A stretch of DNA of 64,000 nucleotides. Origin: Candidula unifasciata (Eukaryota > Mollusca > Gastropoda > Stylommatophora > Geomitridae). The position numbers and the translations under genes were made by a program. The stretch covers positions 112,501 through 176,500 of the forward strand of contig CAJHNH020008035.1 of the NCBI GenBank assembly GCA_905116865.2. The letters are read 5' to 3'. This document shows, one piece after another, positions 22,205 to 33,865 of the stretch. Under the pieces are notes generated by a model that worked only from the letters and a program-made list of their open reading frames with translations, was not told where the DNA came from and ran no database searches. Position 1 is the first letter of the stretch, and each line of letters starts with the position of its first letter.

Positions 22205-22770
22205 TACATCTGCATTTGTTTTTACCGGCCGGTAAAGTCGTGGGTTCGGGTCTTCACAGAGCCAGACTTTTTTTTTAAAAATGACATTGGCTCGATCCAG
22301 CGTGGGTACCTGGGAAGTAAAGGCGGCCGGCGTGATACTGATTTCATCAACCACCAAGTGCCCACTGGTCTAAAAACTATAGGTATAGCCAACACACATG
22401 AAGGTTTGGAAAAGGGTCAATTACTTACTACTTTTACACACATTCATAAACAAACACTGACGTTTCGCTCGTGTAAACACACGAGTAGTGATTTTAGTGT
22501 ACCGGAAGTAGAAAGAATGGCAGGCCGGAAGGGAACACGACGCCCAGAAGGTGCAGACCGAAACGACACACCACAGCTGCTCCGTGAAGGCAGCCGCGGC
22601 AGATCAGTAGCTAGACGCTTGCCTAGCAGCGGTGAAGATCCTGGGTTCAAATCCACTCCTCAGCTCAAATCAGACTAAAGTGGGTAACAGATGCTGTCAT
22701 GGGAAGTAAAGGCGCCAGCGTGATGATGACCACCATAACCTCTGACCCATCGAGTTTCGTGTCTGGCAAC
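22205..22770 (+). mobile_element. Two SINE2 copies in forward orientation, separated by about 200 bp
   Basis: The first (22215-22390) has GTAAAGTCGTGGGTTCGGGT, GGCTCGATCCAGCGTGGGTA and GGCGGCCGGCGTGATACTGA. The second (22600-22760) has GAAGATCCTGGGTTCAAATC and GGCGCCAGCGTGATGATGAC. Both preserve a B box. The sequence between them is unassigned. Confidence 0.65.
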
Positions 22771-22774
22771 ATAA

Positions 22775-23075
22775 GCCCGACGATCCCCGTATGGGTTCCA
22801 TAGCCCCACTAGCAGGGGGGGGGGGAATACACCCACTGCTCCCCTAACAAGCATGTCGTAAAATTCGACTAATTCGGGGCGTTTCTTTCGAAGTCGGAGG
22901 GCATCTACCTGAGAGGCGAGGAAACAATAGTCTGCCTACAAATAAGCCACATCTGTAAAATGGACGTGCAAGCAAAAACGCAAGTACTGGAACAAGACTA
23001 ATCTCCAGAAGTGGACGAACCACCAAAACTTCCCGCCGGAGTTTACAGCCGGTGAACGCGAAAAGGAAGAAGAAA
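22775..23075 (+). mobile_element. SINE1 copy
   Basis: It starts near CGATCCCCGTATGGGTTCCA, with CAAGCATGTCGTAAAATTCG, AAGTCGGAGGGCATCTACCT and AGTGGACGAACCACCAAAAC, and ends in TTACAGCCGGTGAACGCG plus a GAA-type tail. Confidence 0.75.
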
Positions 23076-23100
23076 ACAGAAGACAAGCCCCATGCGCCCA

Positions 23101-23283
23101 GTATTTGTTTTCCATATATGGTCTTATTGGGCAATTTAAGGCTCAGTTTTTGTTTTCCATATATGGTCTTATTGGGCAATTTAAGGCTCAGTTTTTGTTT
23201 TCCATATATGGTCTTATTGGGCAATTTAAGGCTCAGTTTTTGTTTTCCATATATGGTCTTATTGGGCAATTTAACGCTCAGTA
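23101..23283. repeat. 45-bp tandem, 4 copies
   Basis: The unit is TTTTTGTTTTCCATATATGG then TCTTATTGGGCAATTTAAGG and CTCAG, with period 45 (in frame, so it reads as a 15-residue repeat in open frames). It directly follows a SINE1 tail. Confidence 0.93.
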
Positions 23284-23444
23284 ATTTGGCATTGTTTACT
23301 CGGCTGTCGGCTCTGGATACCTCTGTCGAAACCAAAGCTAGGCACGCACACGCACACTTCCACATACTCACACACACACTTTATAGTCCGTTTCAGAAAT
23401 ATTGCCCAGCTTTAAAAATATGTATCCAGTAACCATTCAGTTGA

Positions 23445-23690
23445 AGTAAAGTAAATGACCCTTTTCAACGCTTTTAGGCGTATAGGGCTAGACCTATATT
23501 TATATGTGGTCAGTATAACGCCGGCCACCTCTACTTCCCTGGACTGCACCCGGTACCCACTCAAGGCTGGGTCGACCTGGGAGCCAAGGTCATTTTTGAA
23601 AACAAAAAGTCCGGCTCCTCCAGGGAGCGAATCTACGACCTTCCGATCCGCGGCGAGCGTCTAGCCGCTCCGCCACGGCGACTTCCCAGC
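23445..23690 (-). mobile_element. SINE2 copy
   Basis: It contains the inverted tRNA head (GCCGTGGCGGAGCGGCTAGA, then GAAGGTCGTAGATTCGCTCC) and the shared GTCGACCCAGCC and GCCGGCGTTATACTGACC blocks. Confidence 0.8.
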
Positions 23691-24164
23691 CGTTCAGTTA
23701 AGTTGTTGAAATTTGGCAGACAACCCGTTATAATCATGTCCTTGTAAAATTTTTTGTTTTTAAATGTACACAAACGACTAGTTTTCATGTTGCGAAGTTT
23801 ACATCGATTCAAACCAATAATAATCAGAAAAACTCCACAGGAGAGCATGCACTGCAAGGGTCTACCAGTCTTCAGTAGAAAATCCGTCATCGACAATTGT
23901 TTCAGCTCGTTACTTCCTAAACAGTTTCAAAAGGTGGGCCGACCTGGTTCATGAATCCAGGCCCCAGTTCTTCCCTGCTGCGCTCTGATGGAATAACGTA
24001 CTTTTTGGAAGAGACGAGACAACGGTGTAATCAATAGGTAACTGGTGAAACCAAACTATCAGTAAGCTTGCAATTAATTAACTGAGTAACGGGCACTTTT
24101 CAAAACACCAAACTGCTACCCACAAGGCATACTCCTCACCTGACCCACTATTCCTTAGATAACA

Positions 24165-24496
24165 GAACCACTGCGCCCCTAACAAGCATGTCCTAAAAGT
24201 AGACTAATTAGAGGTGTTTCCTTCGAAGTCGGAGGGCATCTGCTGAGAATCGAGAAATCAACAGTCTGAACTCCACGTGTGGGAAAAACAAAAATAGACC
24301 CACTGCTTACCCAACAAGCAGATCGTAAGAGTCAACTAACTGGGGACTTCCTTCGTTTGCATGAGAGGCAAGGAACCAGCAATCAGCATACCATTAAGTC
24401 AGATCAGTTAAACGTATATGAGAGCATCACTCAGGTTCTGGAACAAGACCCAATGCAAGACAAGACCCTCCAGAGGTGGACAAACAAGCAGAACGC
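24165..24496 (+). mobile_element. Two overlapping SINE1 copies feeding a giant GAA tail
   Basis: A 5' part (AACAAGCATGTCCTAAAAGT, AAGTCGGAGGGCATCTGCTG) is followed by a second copy from GACCCACTGCTTACCCAACA to AGAGGTGGACAAACAAGCAG. The latter runs directly into the 197-bp GAA tract. Confidence 0.7.
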
Positions 24497-24572
24497 GAAG
24501 AAGAAGAAGAAGAAGAAGAAGAAGAAGAAGAAGAAGAAGAAGAAGAAGAAGAAGAAGAAGAAGAAGAAGAAG

Positions 24573-24604
<32 letters not shown>

Positions 24605-24693
24605 GAAGAAGAAGAAGAAGAAGAAGAAGAAGAAGAAGAAGAAGAAGAAGAAGAAGAAGAAGAAGAAGAAGAAGAAGAAGAAGAAGAAGAAGA
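24497..24693. repeat. GAA/TTC microsatellite, about 197 bp
   Basis: A nearly pure (GAA)n run has one interruption (GTA near 24602). It continues a SINE1 tail. Long GAA/TTC tracts can adopt triplex structures, but no effect is shown here. Poly-Glu, poly-Lys and poly-Ser frames over it are artefacts. Confidence 0.97.
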
Positions 24694-24989
24694 ATACAAG
24701 CCCATGACGTGAAACAGGCCATTGACTTTACCTGGTGATTCTTTACATACGAGCACACCACTGGAGTTTGCGTGATTTTACAATTGTAAAGAGCTCTTAA
24801 GATATGCAAATGGCGCGATAACCGATTGATACTTAAAACTTTCGACTGTGCCAAAGTGGCAACATATGGTTTAAAATTCAGTTATTAATGAAACCAAGAA
24901 ACACACACTGACTCTCTGCTAAAAGCTAAACAATGCTGTCTGCAGGGCTCTGCAATTTCACCAATGCTCTTCAATATGTATACATATTT

Positions 24990-25255
24990 TGGGCTGCGTT
25001 ATCGCAGTCGATAAGAGGCTCGCTTTCAAACCCAGCTGCGTCTCGCTGCAGCCCACGGTCGGTGTACGAAACCGGGTGGTTCCCGGGGTTCACCCAGCTT
25101 CTAGGAAATGGGTACCAGAGTTGACACTCTGGGGTAAATGGAGGAACGTCGCTGTAGCTACAGAGTTACGTGCGAACGGCAACACAGGCGGACAATTCTT
25201 ATCAGCTGTCCGTACTGGTGGCAGAGCACTTATGGTTTATAACCGTGTGCAATGA
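24990..25255 (+). mobile_element. SINE6, tRNA-related single copy
   Basis: The head-like GCAGTCGATAAGAGGCTCGC is followed by GGTTCACCCAGCTTCTAGG, AATGGGTACCAGAGTTGACA and a 3' end AGAGCACTTATGGTTTATAA then CCGTGTGCAATGACGCTGGT. That end is similar to the SINE3 3' end. It lies just upstream of a LINE. Confidence 0.5.
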
Positions 25256-26850
25256 CGCTGGTTCACATCTCCCGACTTTACCTTTTTATATATACAAGCA
25301 TGACTACAGAACTTGAAGCACCAGGTGTTGGAAGGATACTGACATATGCAGATGATGTTGTTACATATAGGCAGGGGAGTGATAGGCAACGGATAGCCCA
25401 CGAGCTACAGGCAACTGACTGGTGTGTAGAAATGGTTTCTATGATCAACTCAAAAAAGGCGGCTGTTTTGTGGTGCTCTCTGGACAATACAATTGTAAGA
25501 GCTAATATTCCAAGACTCACAATTAATGACAGAAACATCAAAAGAGAAAGCAAACTGAGGTATCTGGGTATCATTTTCAACAGAAGCCTGTCCTATAGGG
25601 ATCATGTGGAAGCATTTGCGGTGAAAGGAACTCAATGCTCTCAGGATTATGGCAGCAATTCACATAGAATGAAGAATGCAGTTCATAATGTTCCAAAATG
25701 TGATCCTGTAGGTGATAGATTATGGACTTGGAATGCTTACCATATCAAAGAGTCAGCTGATAAAGCTTGAACGCATTCAGAATGAGGTAATTCAGGGAGA
25801 TACAAGAGATACAAGGGCAGTTTGTATGCGATAAATACATTGCATTGCAGACAGGCTCAAAGTTCTGCAGGCATAGTCATATCTCAGACAAGCTGCAGAC
25901 AAGAAGCACCTCCTGCATGAAGCCCTAGGTAGAGCTAAGGAACACAGACAGAAAAGAGGAAGGTCTTGGATGGCGCGAGCTTAAGATACAATCAGACGTG
26001 TGCAGGCCTGATAAATTTTGGCAAGGAGAGGAGTGGGTTAAATTGTCTGAGCAAGTTTCAGACTTGTGTAGTGTTCTTATTACTTTAGGTCGTAAATGTA
26101 GGGACTGGCCAGCTGGTGCTGTAGAGTCAAAAGTTCAACAAAAGATTCATGACAATTTCCGCCTAGGTGACGTGATAATCTATACAAATGGTTCTGTGTT
26201 GAGAGGCAGATAAAGCTCATTGGGTCCTTAGCAAAAGCGAATGGACGTCGCTTAGTGCAACAAAGCCTGGCATATGATATCACAACGTCTAGTTTGAGAA
26301 TGGAGGTGGAGGCAGTCACTGCTGCCTTGAGAATCAGCTGTACACACATACCGTGATTGTTGCTGACTCAAAGAGCATGCTGAGAAAGGTGGAGACAGGC
26401 ATGCTCCGTGCAGAGTGGCATGCATCACTTCAGAGGTCCTGGGTAGTTAGCATCCTTTGGATATTTTCTCCAGGTGATGCCGGTCTGTGGACAATCAGCA
26501 GGCAGATAGACTGGCTAAATCTGCACCACTTGGTGTGAACTGATGTATGACAAGCTAGATGTTGTGAGGGCCCTTTGAGAGCAAGTGAACAGTGTGGGGG
26601 CACAGATAGATCATTACAGTCTGAGGAGAATGGCGCTGCAAGGAGTTACCAGGGGATCTGGCCAACCCTCGACACTCAAGGGAATGGTCAGATGAGTTTA
26701 AATCAGACAGTTATTGGTACCATCGGAATTGGAACTCTTCGTTTGCTGTGAAGATGTGAATGGAGCGCTTAGTGGAGTGTCCTGAGTGCTATTATGTCAA
26801 TTCTTAATTCAACATCCCTTTGCAGAACAGTTGGTCTTCCACTGAGAGCA
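25250..26850 (+). pseudogene. Degenerate LINE (family A) with reverse transcriptase and RNase H
   Basis: The frame at 25290-25770 has GRILTYADDVVTYRQG, including the catalytic YADD box, then MINSKKAAVLWCSL and LRYLGIIFNRSLSYRDHVEA, all standard RT landmarks. After a frame break, 26170-26215 reads VIIYTNGSVLRG, an RNase H start with Asn where the catalytic Asp is expected, and RMEVEAVTAALRI. The family-specific C-terminal block fills 26520-26820. The 5' half is missing. Confidence 0.75.
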
Positions 26851-26944
26851 TTAGAAAAAGCAATAGCTCTAGTGACTACCTTAGGAATCTAGAAAATACA
26901 TGGACTCTCAACTAAAGAAAAGAGTCTTAAAATTAATCCACAAC

Positions 26945-27275
26945 ATGCAAAGTATAAAGTGAAGGCTGGAATTTTTTTCTGATTGTGTGGACTTCTAGTA
27001 ATTTCCCCTGGTCTCTGGGTAGTAAGATCGGACGCCCATGTGTAATGCTGCACAGGTAAAAAAATCCCTTGGCAGTTGAAAATCAAAAAGAGTAGCACTG
27101 CCCAGTCAAAATTTGGAGTATAAAATTTACCAATAAATATTGCAGGATCCTCGCTGGTGCTACGGAGCCCATACACTACGCTGGTTTTTTGGACACAGAC
27201 TTGAGTTAGAAGGAGAAGAACTTATGGGTTACTACCAGTGTGCCATAATGTTGATCCGTTGTTCAAACCTCAAAC
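26945..27275 (+). mobile_element. SINE3, 5'-truncated copy
   Basis: It begins within AAGGCTGGAATTTTTTTCTG and runs to AATGTTGATCCGTTGTTC, matching the family body throughout. Confidence 0.75.
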
Positions 27276-27324
27276 CACAGAGGCCGCCAATTTAAAATGT
27301 TTTATTTCCCTGTGTTGGTTTTGA

Positions 27325-28010
27325 GATCTCACTGTGGGAAAAACAAGAATACACCTACTGCCTCCCCAACAAGCATGTCATAGTAGTCGACCAATTGGGT
27401 GCTTCTTTCCAAGTCGGAGTGCAGTGCCCAAGCAGCAAGGAACAACCAACTACACCCAAATAAGCCAGTAAAATGGATATACACCCTAGCCCTGGAATAA
27501 AGTCAAAGTCAGAACAACCAGGACCTTAGGCAGGAGCTTACAGCCGGTGAATAAAGAAAAAGAAAACTTTTTGTTGTAAAGGTTTCAAAGATCCTTTTGA
27601 CAACAGCGGTCCATCGGGTGTATGATGCAAGACTCACATTGTTCTAGACCAATCAGCACTTAGTTGGGGATGTAGGCAGCATCCTGCTGGCCAGCTTGAC
27701 TTCCCTGGGGCATTAAATGGAAATCCCTGTGTGGGTTCTAGGCCCCCACTGTGGGGAAAACAAGAACAGACCCACTACCTGCCCAAAAGCATGTTGTAAG
27801 AGTCGACTAACTGGGAGCTACCTTCGAAGTCGGAGTACGTTAGCCTGAGAGGCAAGGAACTAACAGCCTGCATGCAAATGAGTCAGACCTGTTAAATGGA
27901 TATGCTTGCAACACTCAGTTTCTGGAACAGGACTAGAGTCCATAAGTGGACGAACAACCAGAACTTTCAGCCGGAGTTTACAACCGGTAAATACGAGCAA
28001 GAAGACGATG
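27325..28010 (+). mobile_element. Two SINE1 copies in tandem with a SINE2 scrap between
   Basis: Copies at 27325-27570 and 27715-28010 both carry CAAGCATGT(T/C), GTCGACTAACTGGG-like sequence, and AGCCGG(T/A)G at the 3' end. A SINE2 scrap occupies 27575-27715. Confidence 0.7.
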
Positions 28011-28260
28011 CTCTTTTCTATACCATTAGGCATAAAGCACTAAATCTATATTTTACAGAAAAACTGGCACTTCCTAGGTGATGTGGTCAATATCAAGATG
28101 GCCGCCGTTACTTTCGTGGATATTACCTAGAACCAATTTTAAGCTGGATCAACCTGAAAGACAAAATCATTACTGAAAAAAATCCGGCTCAACGTGGATT
28201 AAAACCCTTGACCTCCAGCCCAGCAAGAGAGCATCTAGCCACTACATTACCAAGGCTCCC
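28010..28260 (-). mobile_element. SINE2 copy just downstream of the PP1-docking exon
   Basis: The inverted head (GCCTTGGTAATGTAGTGGCT and GGAGGTCAAGGGTTTTAATC) and body GGCGGCCATCTTGATATTGA are present. It abuts a GAA-tail SINE at 27715-28010. Confidence 0.7.
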
Positions 28261-28330
28261 AGTAACTTTCTTACACAGTAAAAACAATTTTCTGGGTGAG
28301 AATTGTAAACAAATCTAAAAAGCACATTAC

Positions 28331-31003
28331 CTTCACTTTCCGTTGTTTAGTCAGCAATGATCTTGATGTGTCTGCATTCTCCCCGATAAAAATGATGTTA
28401 CAGGGTGCAATTTTCTTGTGCCGCAACTGGTACTCCATGGCCTGATCATCTGTCATTCCAGAGAGATCCAAAGCAGGAACAACTTCTTCACCTGCAGAAG
28501 CTTGTTGTTTTTTCCTCTCTCTTCGTTTCTTTGATAACTGGCTGCTATCAAAAATAGGTAAAAGTCCAGTGGATTTGTTACGGCTTTCTTCCATTTTTCT
28601 CCGAACGTTTGAAATTTCATTTTCGATTTCTGTGGCAAGAGAGTCATTTTCACTATCTGAAGATGTAGGGTTACCCGAAGCTGAGTCAAGATTTTTTCTG
28701 GAAGCTTCCTGAAGGTGTTGTTCTGTGGCATCGGATGAACTAAGAACATCTTCGGCAACTTGACTTGGGTCAAAATTGTGCTTTTTTAACCGCTGAGCAA
28801 CTATACTTGGGATGCCTTTGACAGGCAGTTCTTTGGGATCAGAATCATTTTTATTAACATGACTCAAGGGCTGGTCATTCAGCGCAGGTGATTCATCTGA
28901 GTGTGACTGATCTGAGTCCACTGCGTCTTTGTAAGCATCTGATAATAATTCATGACCAGCTGTGATGCTATTTGACAAATGACTGGTAGGCTTTGCATCA
29001 TCATCTTCCTGAGCTGTCGAACTTACTGAAAAGGTAACACGTTTTTTTCTGTCCTTGAAGTTACTGACAAGGGGTGCAGGCTGAGTCTCTAGTGAAGCAA
29101 GTAATTCTTTTACGATGGGCTTTCTCACATTTGACCTTTTTATATCTACACTGTTAGAGACTTCTGCTGCTGCTATATTTTTTGACTTATTTTCAGAATT
29201 TGACTTGTCATTGTCCAACACATGTTTTTGGCTGTTTTTAGCTTCTTTTATTATCTGATTCCTTATAGGCACTGGTTTGCTTTGGTTATTTGTATTTTTA
29301 TCAGAAATGTTACTATTTGACTCAAAGATTCTTCTTTGAGATGAAACCTTGTTGGTTGTCTCAAGTCCTAAATGACTATAATCATTCGCATCAAATTGTG
29401 CTTTAGCCTCTGCTGAACGGATAGCATCCCTCAATTGTTCAGCCACCTCATTGATACCATCAACCTCATCATTCAGTGGCGTGTAATCTCTAACTCTATG
29501 TGGCCTGTTTTTTTGGGGACTTAGATTTGCCTTGGCAAATATCATTACTGGATGTTCGTAATGCTTGCCATCTTCAATCCTATCTTTGAAAGAAGAGCTG
29601 CTGACTGCAAGGCTGGATTTCTGATTATCTGAAATAGCAGAGGAATGTAATTGTACACCTGTTACTGTTGCCAGGAGACTGGGTGCATTATATGAAGAAG
29701 TATGATGGAGACTGTGAAAAGTTTCGGAGGTTTCCAAACTGTTTTCTCCGTCAAATCGGAACAATCTCCCATCAGCTGATGAAACTGGACTGAAAGCAGA
29801 TGGTGATGTAGGATTAGCATTAGTGCGATATGGTGATGATGACGTCTGAGGTCTTACAATGCTCATTCCTGAGTTGCTAGAAATGGCGGCCACAGACTTC
29901 TGAACATTTGACCTAGAAGGCAAATCTGAATCTGGAACATGCCTGGCATTTTCTATCTTTGAAAGACTAGAACTCGGTTTGGCAAGAGTATCGCTGGTAT
30001 GTTTCGGTGATGCCAGAGGCGAAGAACTGTGTGAAATGACTCGATTTAATGCAGACTCTTGGCTTGATGCAGAAACATGTGATGCCTGGAGTGGTGATAA
30101 AACTGGTTTTACTGACTGCACGGACACAAATGATGGTGAGTCCGACCTCTGTCTTCTTGAATGTAGGACACTTGCTGAAGATGCACTTTCAAAAATATTG
30201 CGCACAGTAAGAACTGTATTTGGCTTCGGGAGTTCAGCTTGAAGAACTGATTCATGGCTGTTTAAAGCTGTTGTTGTGTCACTATACCTTTCATTATCAT
30301 CAGTATTTTCTAATAATACGCCCGAGTTCACGCTATCATTCATAATAATCTCATCCCTGGCTTGATCACCATCTGCAGGAACAGTCTGAATATCTCTTTG
30401 GAACTTGTGAGTAAACAGCTGTTTGTCCATTCCCCATTGTGTGTCTGAGTGTTGATGGGAGACAGCGCTGCCACGATGATACTTCTGGTGGGTATGGTTC
30501 AACTCTTCAATACTTCGAGTTCTATGTGACAATTTCGCCACGGACAAATATGATAGCTTCTCATAACGCAGGCCAATAGTTCTAGATACCACAACACTGT
30601 CTTTAACAGTTTCATTCTCCCCAGGCAGTTCGTCAAGACTCGACGACCTCTTCAAATGTGGTGCAGGAATTATTGGCTCTTCTCTAACAGTTAGTGATGA
30701 GAACTTATCTAGGAGCTTGTGTACATACCCTGAACCTGGCCGATACTCGCCAATATCGTCATCCACCGAAGAACGTCCATTTGTACTCACTCTCTTTGTG
30801 TCTTCAGACACCACTGGTTTATTCGCCTGTCGAGGATACGGCGGTGCACTATGTTTGATTCCAAAATTTTTATAAAACGGATTTTCGTGGACAGATTTAA
30901 TACTCTCCATTGTGGCTCTAACAGACCTACCACTGGAGACGTCGCCATTCTGCTGCTTAAAAGAACTATGAGCAGTGAACACAGACCCCGATGAACTCAT
31001 CAT
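28331..31003 (-). CDS. Large 5' coding exon of a Ser-rich disordered protein with a PP1-docking motif (taperin/phostensin-like?)
   Basis: An 891-codon exon starts MMSSSGSVFTAHSSFKQQNG and runs to AAG followed by donor GTAATG at 28330. Reading past the donor gives only 19 more codons, so I treat 28331 as the exon end, in phase 0. Most of the protein is Ser/Asn/Asp-rich, low-complexity and probably disordered. Ordered-looking islands are near residues 40-60 (ENPFYKNFGIKHSAPPYPRQ), near 88-98 (GSGYVHKLLDKF) and at the basic C-terminal end. KKRVTF near residue 654 is a classic RVxF docking site for protein phosphatase 1. A very large first coding exon plus PP1 docking recalls taperin and phostensin, actin-associated PP1 regulators, but I see no decisive domain. 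Later exons would lie at lower coordinates and were not identified. Codon use and length over 2.6 kb argue strongly for a real gene. Confidence 0.75.
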
Positions 31004-31540
31004 TCAACGATTCTGGGTACACTATTATATATTTAACAAAAGTAAAGTAAAAAATACAATGCAAACCTACTCTACTCCACCGCTCTAGAAGTTACACACC
31101 CGAAATGTAATAAAATATCGCTTCGTTCGGCGCGAATACCAACTCTATTGTGATACCTCGGATAAGATGAGCAGACAACCAGTGTCTCCAACTGGAAAGA
31201 CGGCAGAAGCGACAGCATCCTCGTCATCTAACGGAATGTTCTTCTTCATTGCAACCATCTTGAAATATATCACTAAAACCGAAATCAGCCGCCTCTTTTG
31301 TTTATTAAACTTGCAATATATGTGCATGTAAATGTTGGTTCAGGCGTTCCATTCCCGCTACAAGAGCAGCTGCAGAGAAATCCTCCCACTGGCTAGCAGG
31401 CCATGGAGAGCGGCAGGTTGACTGTCAACTTGTGTGTGATACGTCACAACAGCAGGGCTGCCGAAATTATTAAATTGAATGAAAATCGGCAACTGATTGA
31501 GGTGATCTAGGCAGAAAATTGATAAGGCAGACGTGGTTAG
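31004..31540. promoter_or_regulatory. 5' flank of the minus-strand gene
   Basis: This non-repetitive stretch should hold the promoter and 5' UTR of the minus-strand gene. A short minus-strand open frame (about 31145-31261, MVAMKKNIPLDDEDAVASAV...) ends at a possible donor, GAG|GTATCA. It could be an upstream exon or an upstream ORF. I see no TATA box or CpG island that I would defend. Confidence 0.3.
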
Positions 31541-32690
31541 TGCCTTGTGGTAGAGCTTGTACAGTTCGGAGGAGCAGACTGATCACCACAGTGTGGTGAG
31601 ATTGATGCGGTTTGGGGTGACGAGAGGTTCTGGCAGATGTTCGAGACTCAGAGGAAAGGCAAGATGGACGTTTTATCAGAATGCTACTGGCACCATAAGT
31701 ATCGGAACTCTTTGCTGGCTGCTGAAGACGGAGCGCTTATGGGAATGCCCCAAGTGCTGTGACGTCGGTTCTTTAATCAAATTAAACAAATCAGACAGAA
31801 AATGTCGTGACCTACCTCCTTCAATGATTGATTCGGAGGTCAAAGCACTGGTAAATGAAAATACATCCGAAGATGATCTTGTTATACACATAAATGGTTC
31901 TGTAATTCGTCACAAAAAAGTGCTCAGGCGTTTACGGCATGAGCAAAACGAACAATAATTAAAGAAGTCAGTGGAGCCTTTGCTGGCACCACCAACAGCT
32001 TGAGAATGGAAACCATGGTTTTGATAAAGACTCTTGAATGGCTACAGACACACGAATTAACAGGCGCATGTTTTCTCCGTGATTCTATGAACATGATAAA
32101 AAAGATTGCAACCGGATTCATCTGAAAAGAGTAGTTATAATTTATTACAAAAAAGCACCGCTCCTCTTCATTACATTCATACTTGTTCCAGGATATCCCG
32201 TGTAAAAGGCAACGAGAGGGCGGATGATCTTGCAGGCAAATCACCCTAGGAAATGGAGCTTCTATGGACATAATGGACATAATCAATGCTATGCGCGAGG
32301 CAGCACGTGCTGAAGATATCAAAAGTAAAGATAATCATTTCTCTCTAACTCGATTGCGAGGTCTAGCTATACCATTTTAGAGCAGCACGGCGTGAAAACC
32401 ATGCAAAACCTTACAGTCGCTACAGCAGACAACACAGAACAGGAGTCGTCAGCATAAACACGATAAGAAACACACTTAGCAGAAGACCTAAGCACCTATT
32501 AGTATGCCCATCGTGCAGTGATGATGGTCTTGAACCGGGGCCTCCGAAGGTCACGCTTGAACAATGTAGTAAACATTTGTACCAGCTTCGGCAGCCCTGC
32601 AGAGCAGTCGCTGCGAGCCGGAACATTGATAAGGCCATAGGTCACCAATTGATAAAGCTATCACAGATAAAAGCCACACGCCCCTTTTGA
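31540..32690 (+). pseudogene. Rearranged LINE (family A) debris between the two genes
   Basis: The C-terminal block (VTRGSGRCSRLRGKARWTF, 31618-31770) comes first. RNase H pieces follow (VIHINGSVIRHKK near 31880; GNERADDLAGKSP near 32210), and then a different C-terminal text (RPKHLLVCPSCSDDGLEPG near 32490). The order is not that of one intact element, so this is probably two overlapping insertions. Confidence 0.6.
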
Positions 32691-33084
32691 GTTCTTTGTA
32701 AAAATAATTTTGTATTGTTTTATGTTATCACAGTCAACGTTACTGCCTATTACGCGTTTCCTATGCGTACGCAGTCCTCACATGCAGCAGCCACTCCAAG
32801 GCATCTCTATTGATTTCTCCCAGGACGAGTTGGTTGTCTCCTATCTCGGCATTGAATGCGGCATAGACGTGCTTTGCCAGGCTTTGCTTCCAGGCCATGC
32901 AACATTTTCACGCGATTAGAATATCGGGCGAGTGTTGCTTGAACCACACTTTTATAGACCAGACTGCACTCGGTGGATTATGTGGTCAACATCACGCCGG
33001 CCGCCTTTACTGTAAAGAACAATGTATGGTACCCGTCAGGGGTCAGCCCTGCAGCGAACGTGCAGGTTGACGCCAGAAGGTGTT

Positions 33085-33216
33085 AGAAGAAGACGAGGAG
33101 GAGGAGAAGTAAAGGAGGGGAAAGAAAAGATAAGAATGAGTCACAAGAGGAGATGGGAGAGGAGGAGAAGAAGACGAGGAAGAGGAGGAGGGGGAAGAAG
33201 AAAAAAAAAGAAGAAG

Positions 33217-33246
<30 letters not shown>
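33085..33246. repeat. Purine-rich GAA/GAG tract
   Basis: Mixed GAGGAGGAG and AAGAAGAAG purine sequence ends in a pure (GAA)n run and two GTA units. It is a likely degenerate element tail. Confidence 0.9.
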
Positions 33247-33248
<2 letters not shown>

Positions 33249-33259
33249 GTAGTAGTTTA

Positions 33260-33865
33260 TTGCATTGTCTTAATAGTTTTAGTAACAATATGATAATTTA
33301 CGTTTGTTGGTTTCGCTTAAATCAGTATTTAAAAAAGTGAACATCACGTCGGCCGCTTTTACTTCCAATGACATTTCCTAATGCTTATGTTAACGAGTAT
33401 CGACTTCTAAACGAAAGCTAAGTTTATCTGTGTTTTCTGCCTTGACTTCACACTGAGTTTCATGTCAAACCCCTGTTGTCTTTACAATGAGGGACATGTT
33501 TTATGTTGTGTTTACCTGGCGTCAACTTTGACCTTAAATGTACCTTGTGACCTAAATGAATCACCGGTCACTAATTCGTCGCTTCCCAAATCTTCTTTGG
33601 ATCTTTTTCAAACAACTTATTTATTTTAGGTGAAATGGATAGCGATAAAATTTATAATAGTTTTTCAACAGACAAAATATTGTATATTTCATTTTTAATT
33701 AAACATATGATTATTGTCTTCACTGCATTATTAACGGAAGTCTGCTGTTTTGGTATCCATGGGCAACGCAATAGGCGCTTGACGCCATCAGCCCTCCAGC
33801 TCAGCAACATTTTCTCATATTGTTAGTATTATATTGAAGAAAAGGGCAATTTCAAATAATTTGTT
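33260..33865 (+). promoter_or_regulatory. 5' flank of the tektin-like gene
   Basis: Mostly unique, AT-rich sequence lies directly upstream of exon 1, after a short SINE remnant (33340-33370). It should contain the transcription start and 5' UTR. An RFX-type X-box would be expected for a ciliary gene, but I did not find a convincing one by eye. Confidence 0.3.

Noticed and set aside
22844..23377. 177-codon minus frame with a 15-residue repeat
   Set aside because: It is a chance frame through a SINE1 copy and the 45-bp tandem.
24279..24854. Poly-Lys, poly-Glu, poly-Arg, poly-Ser and poly-Leu frames
   Set aside because: They are translations of a GAA/TTC microsatellite; the same applies at 1118-1481, 33022-33288 and 61683-61937.
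29979..30242. 87-codon plus-strand frame
   Set aside because: It is antisense to the long minus-strand coding exon and shows no independent features.
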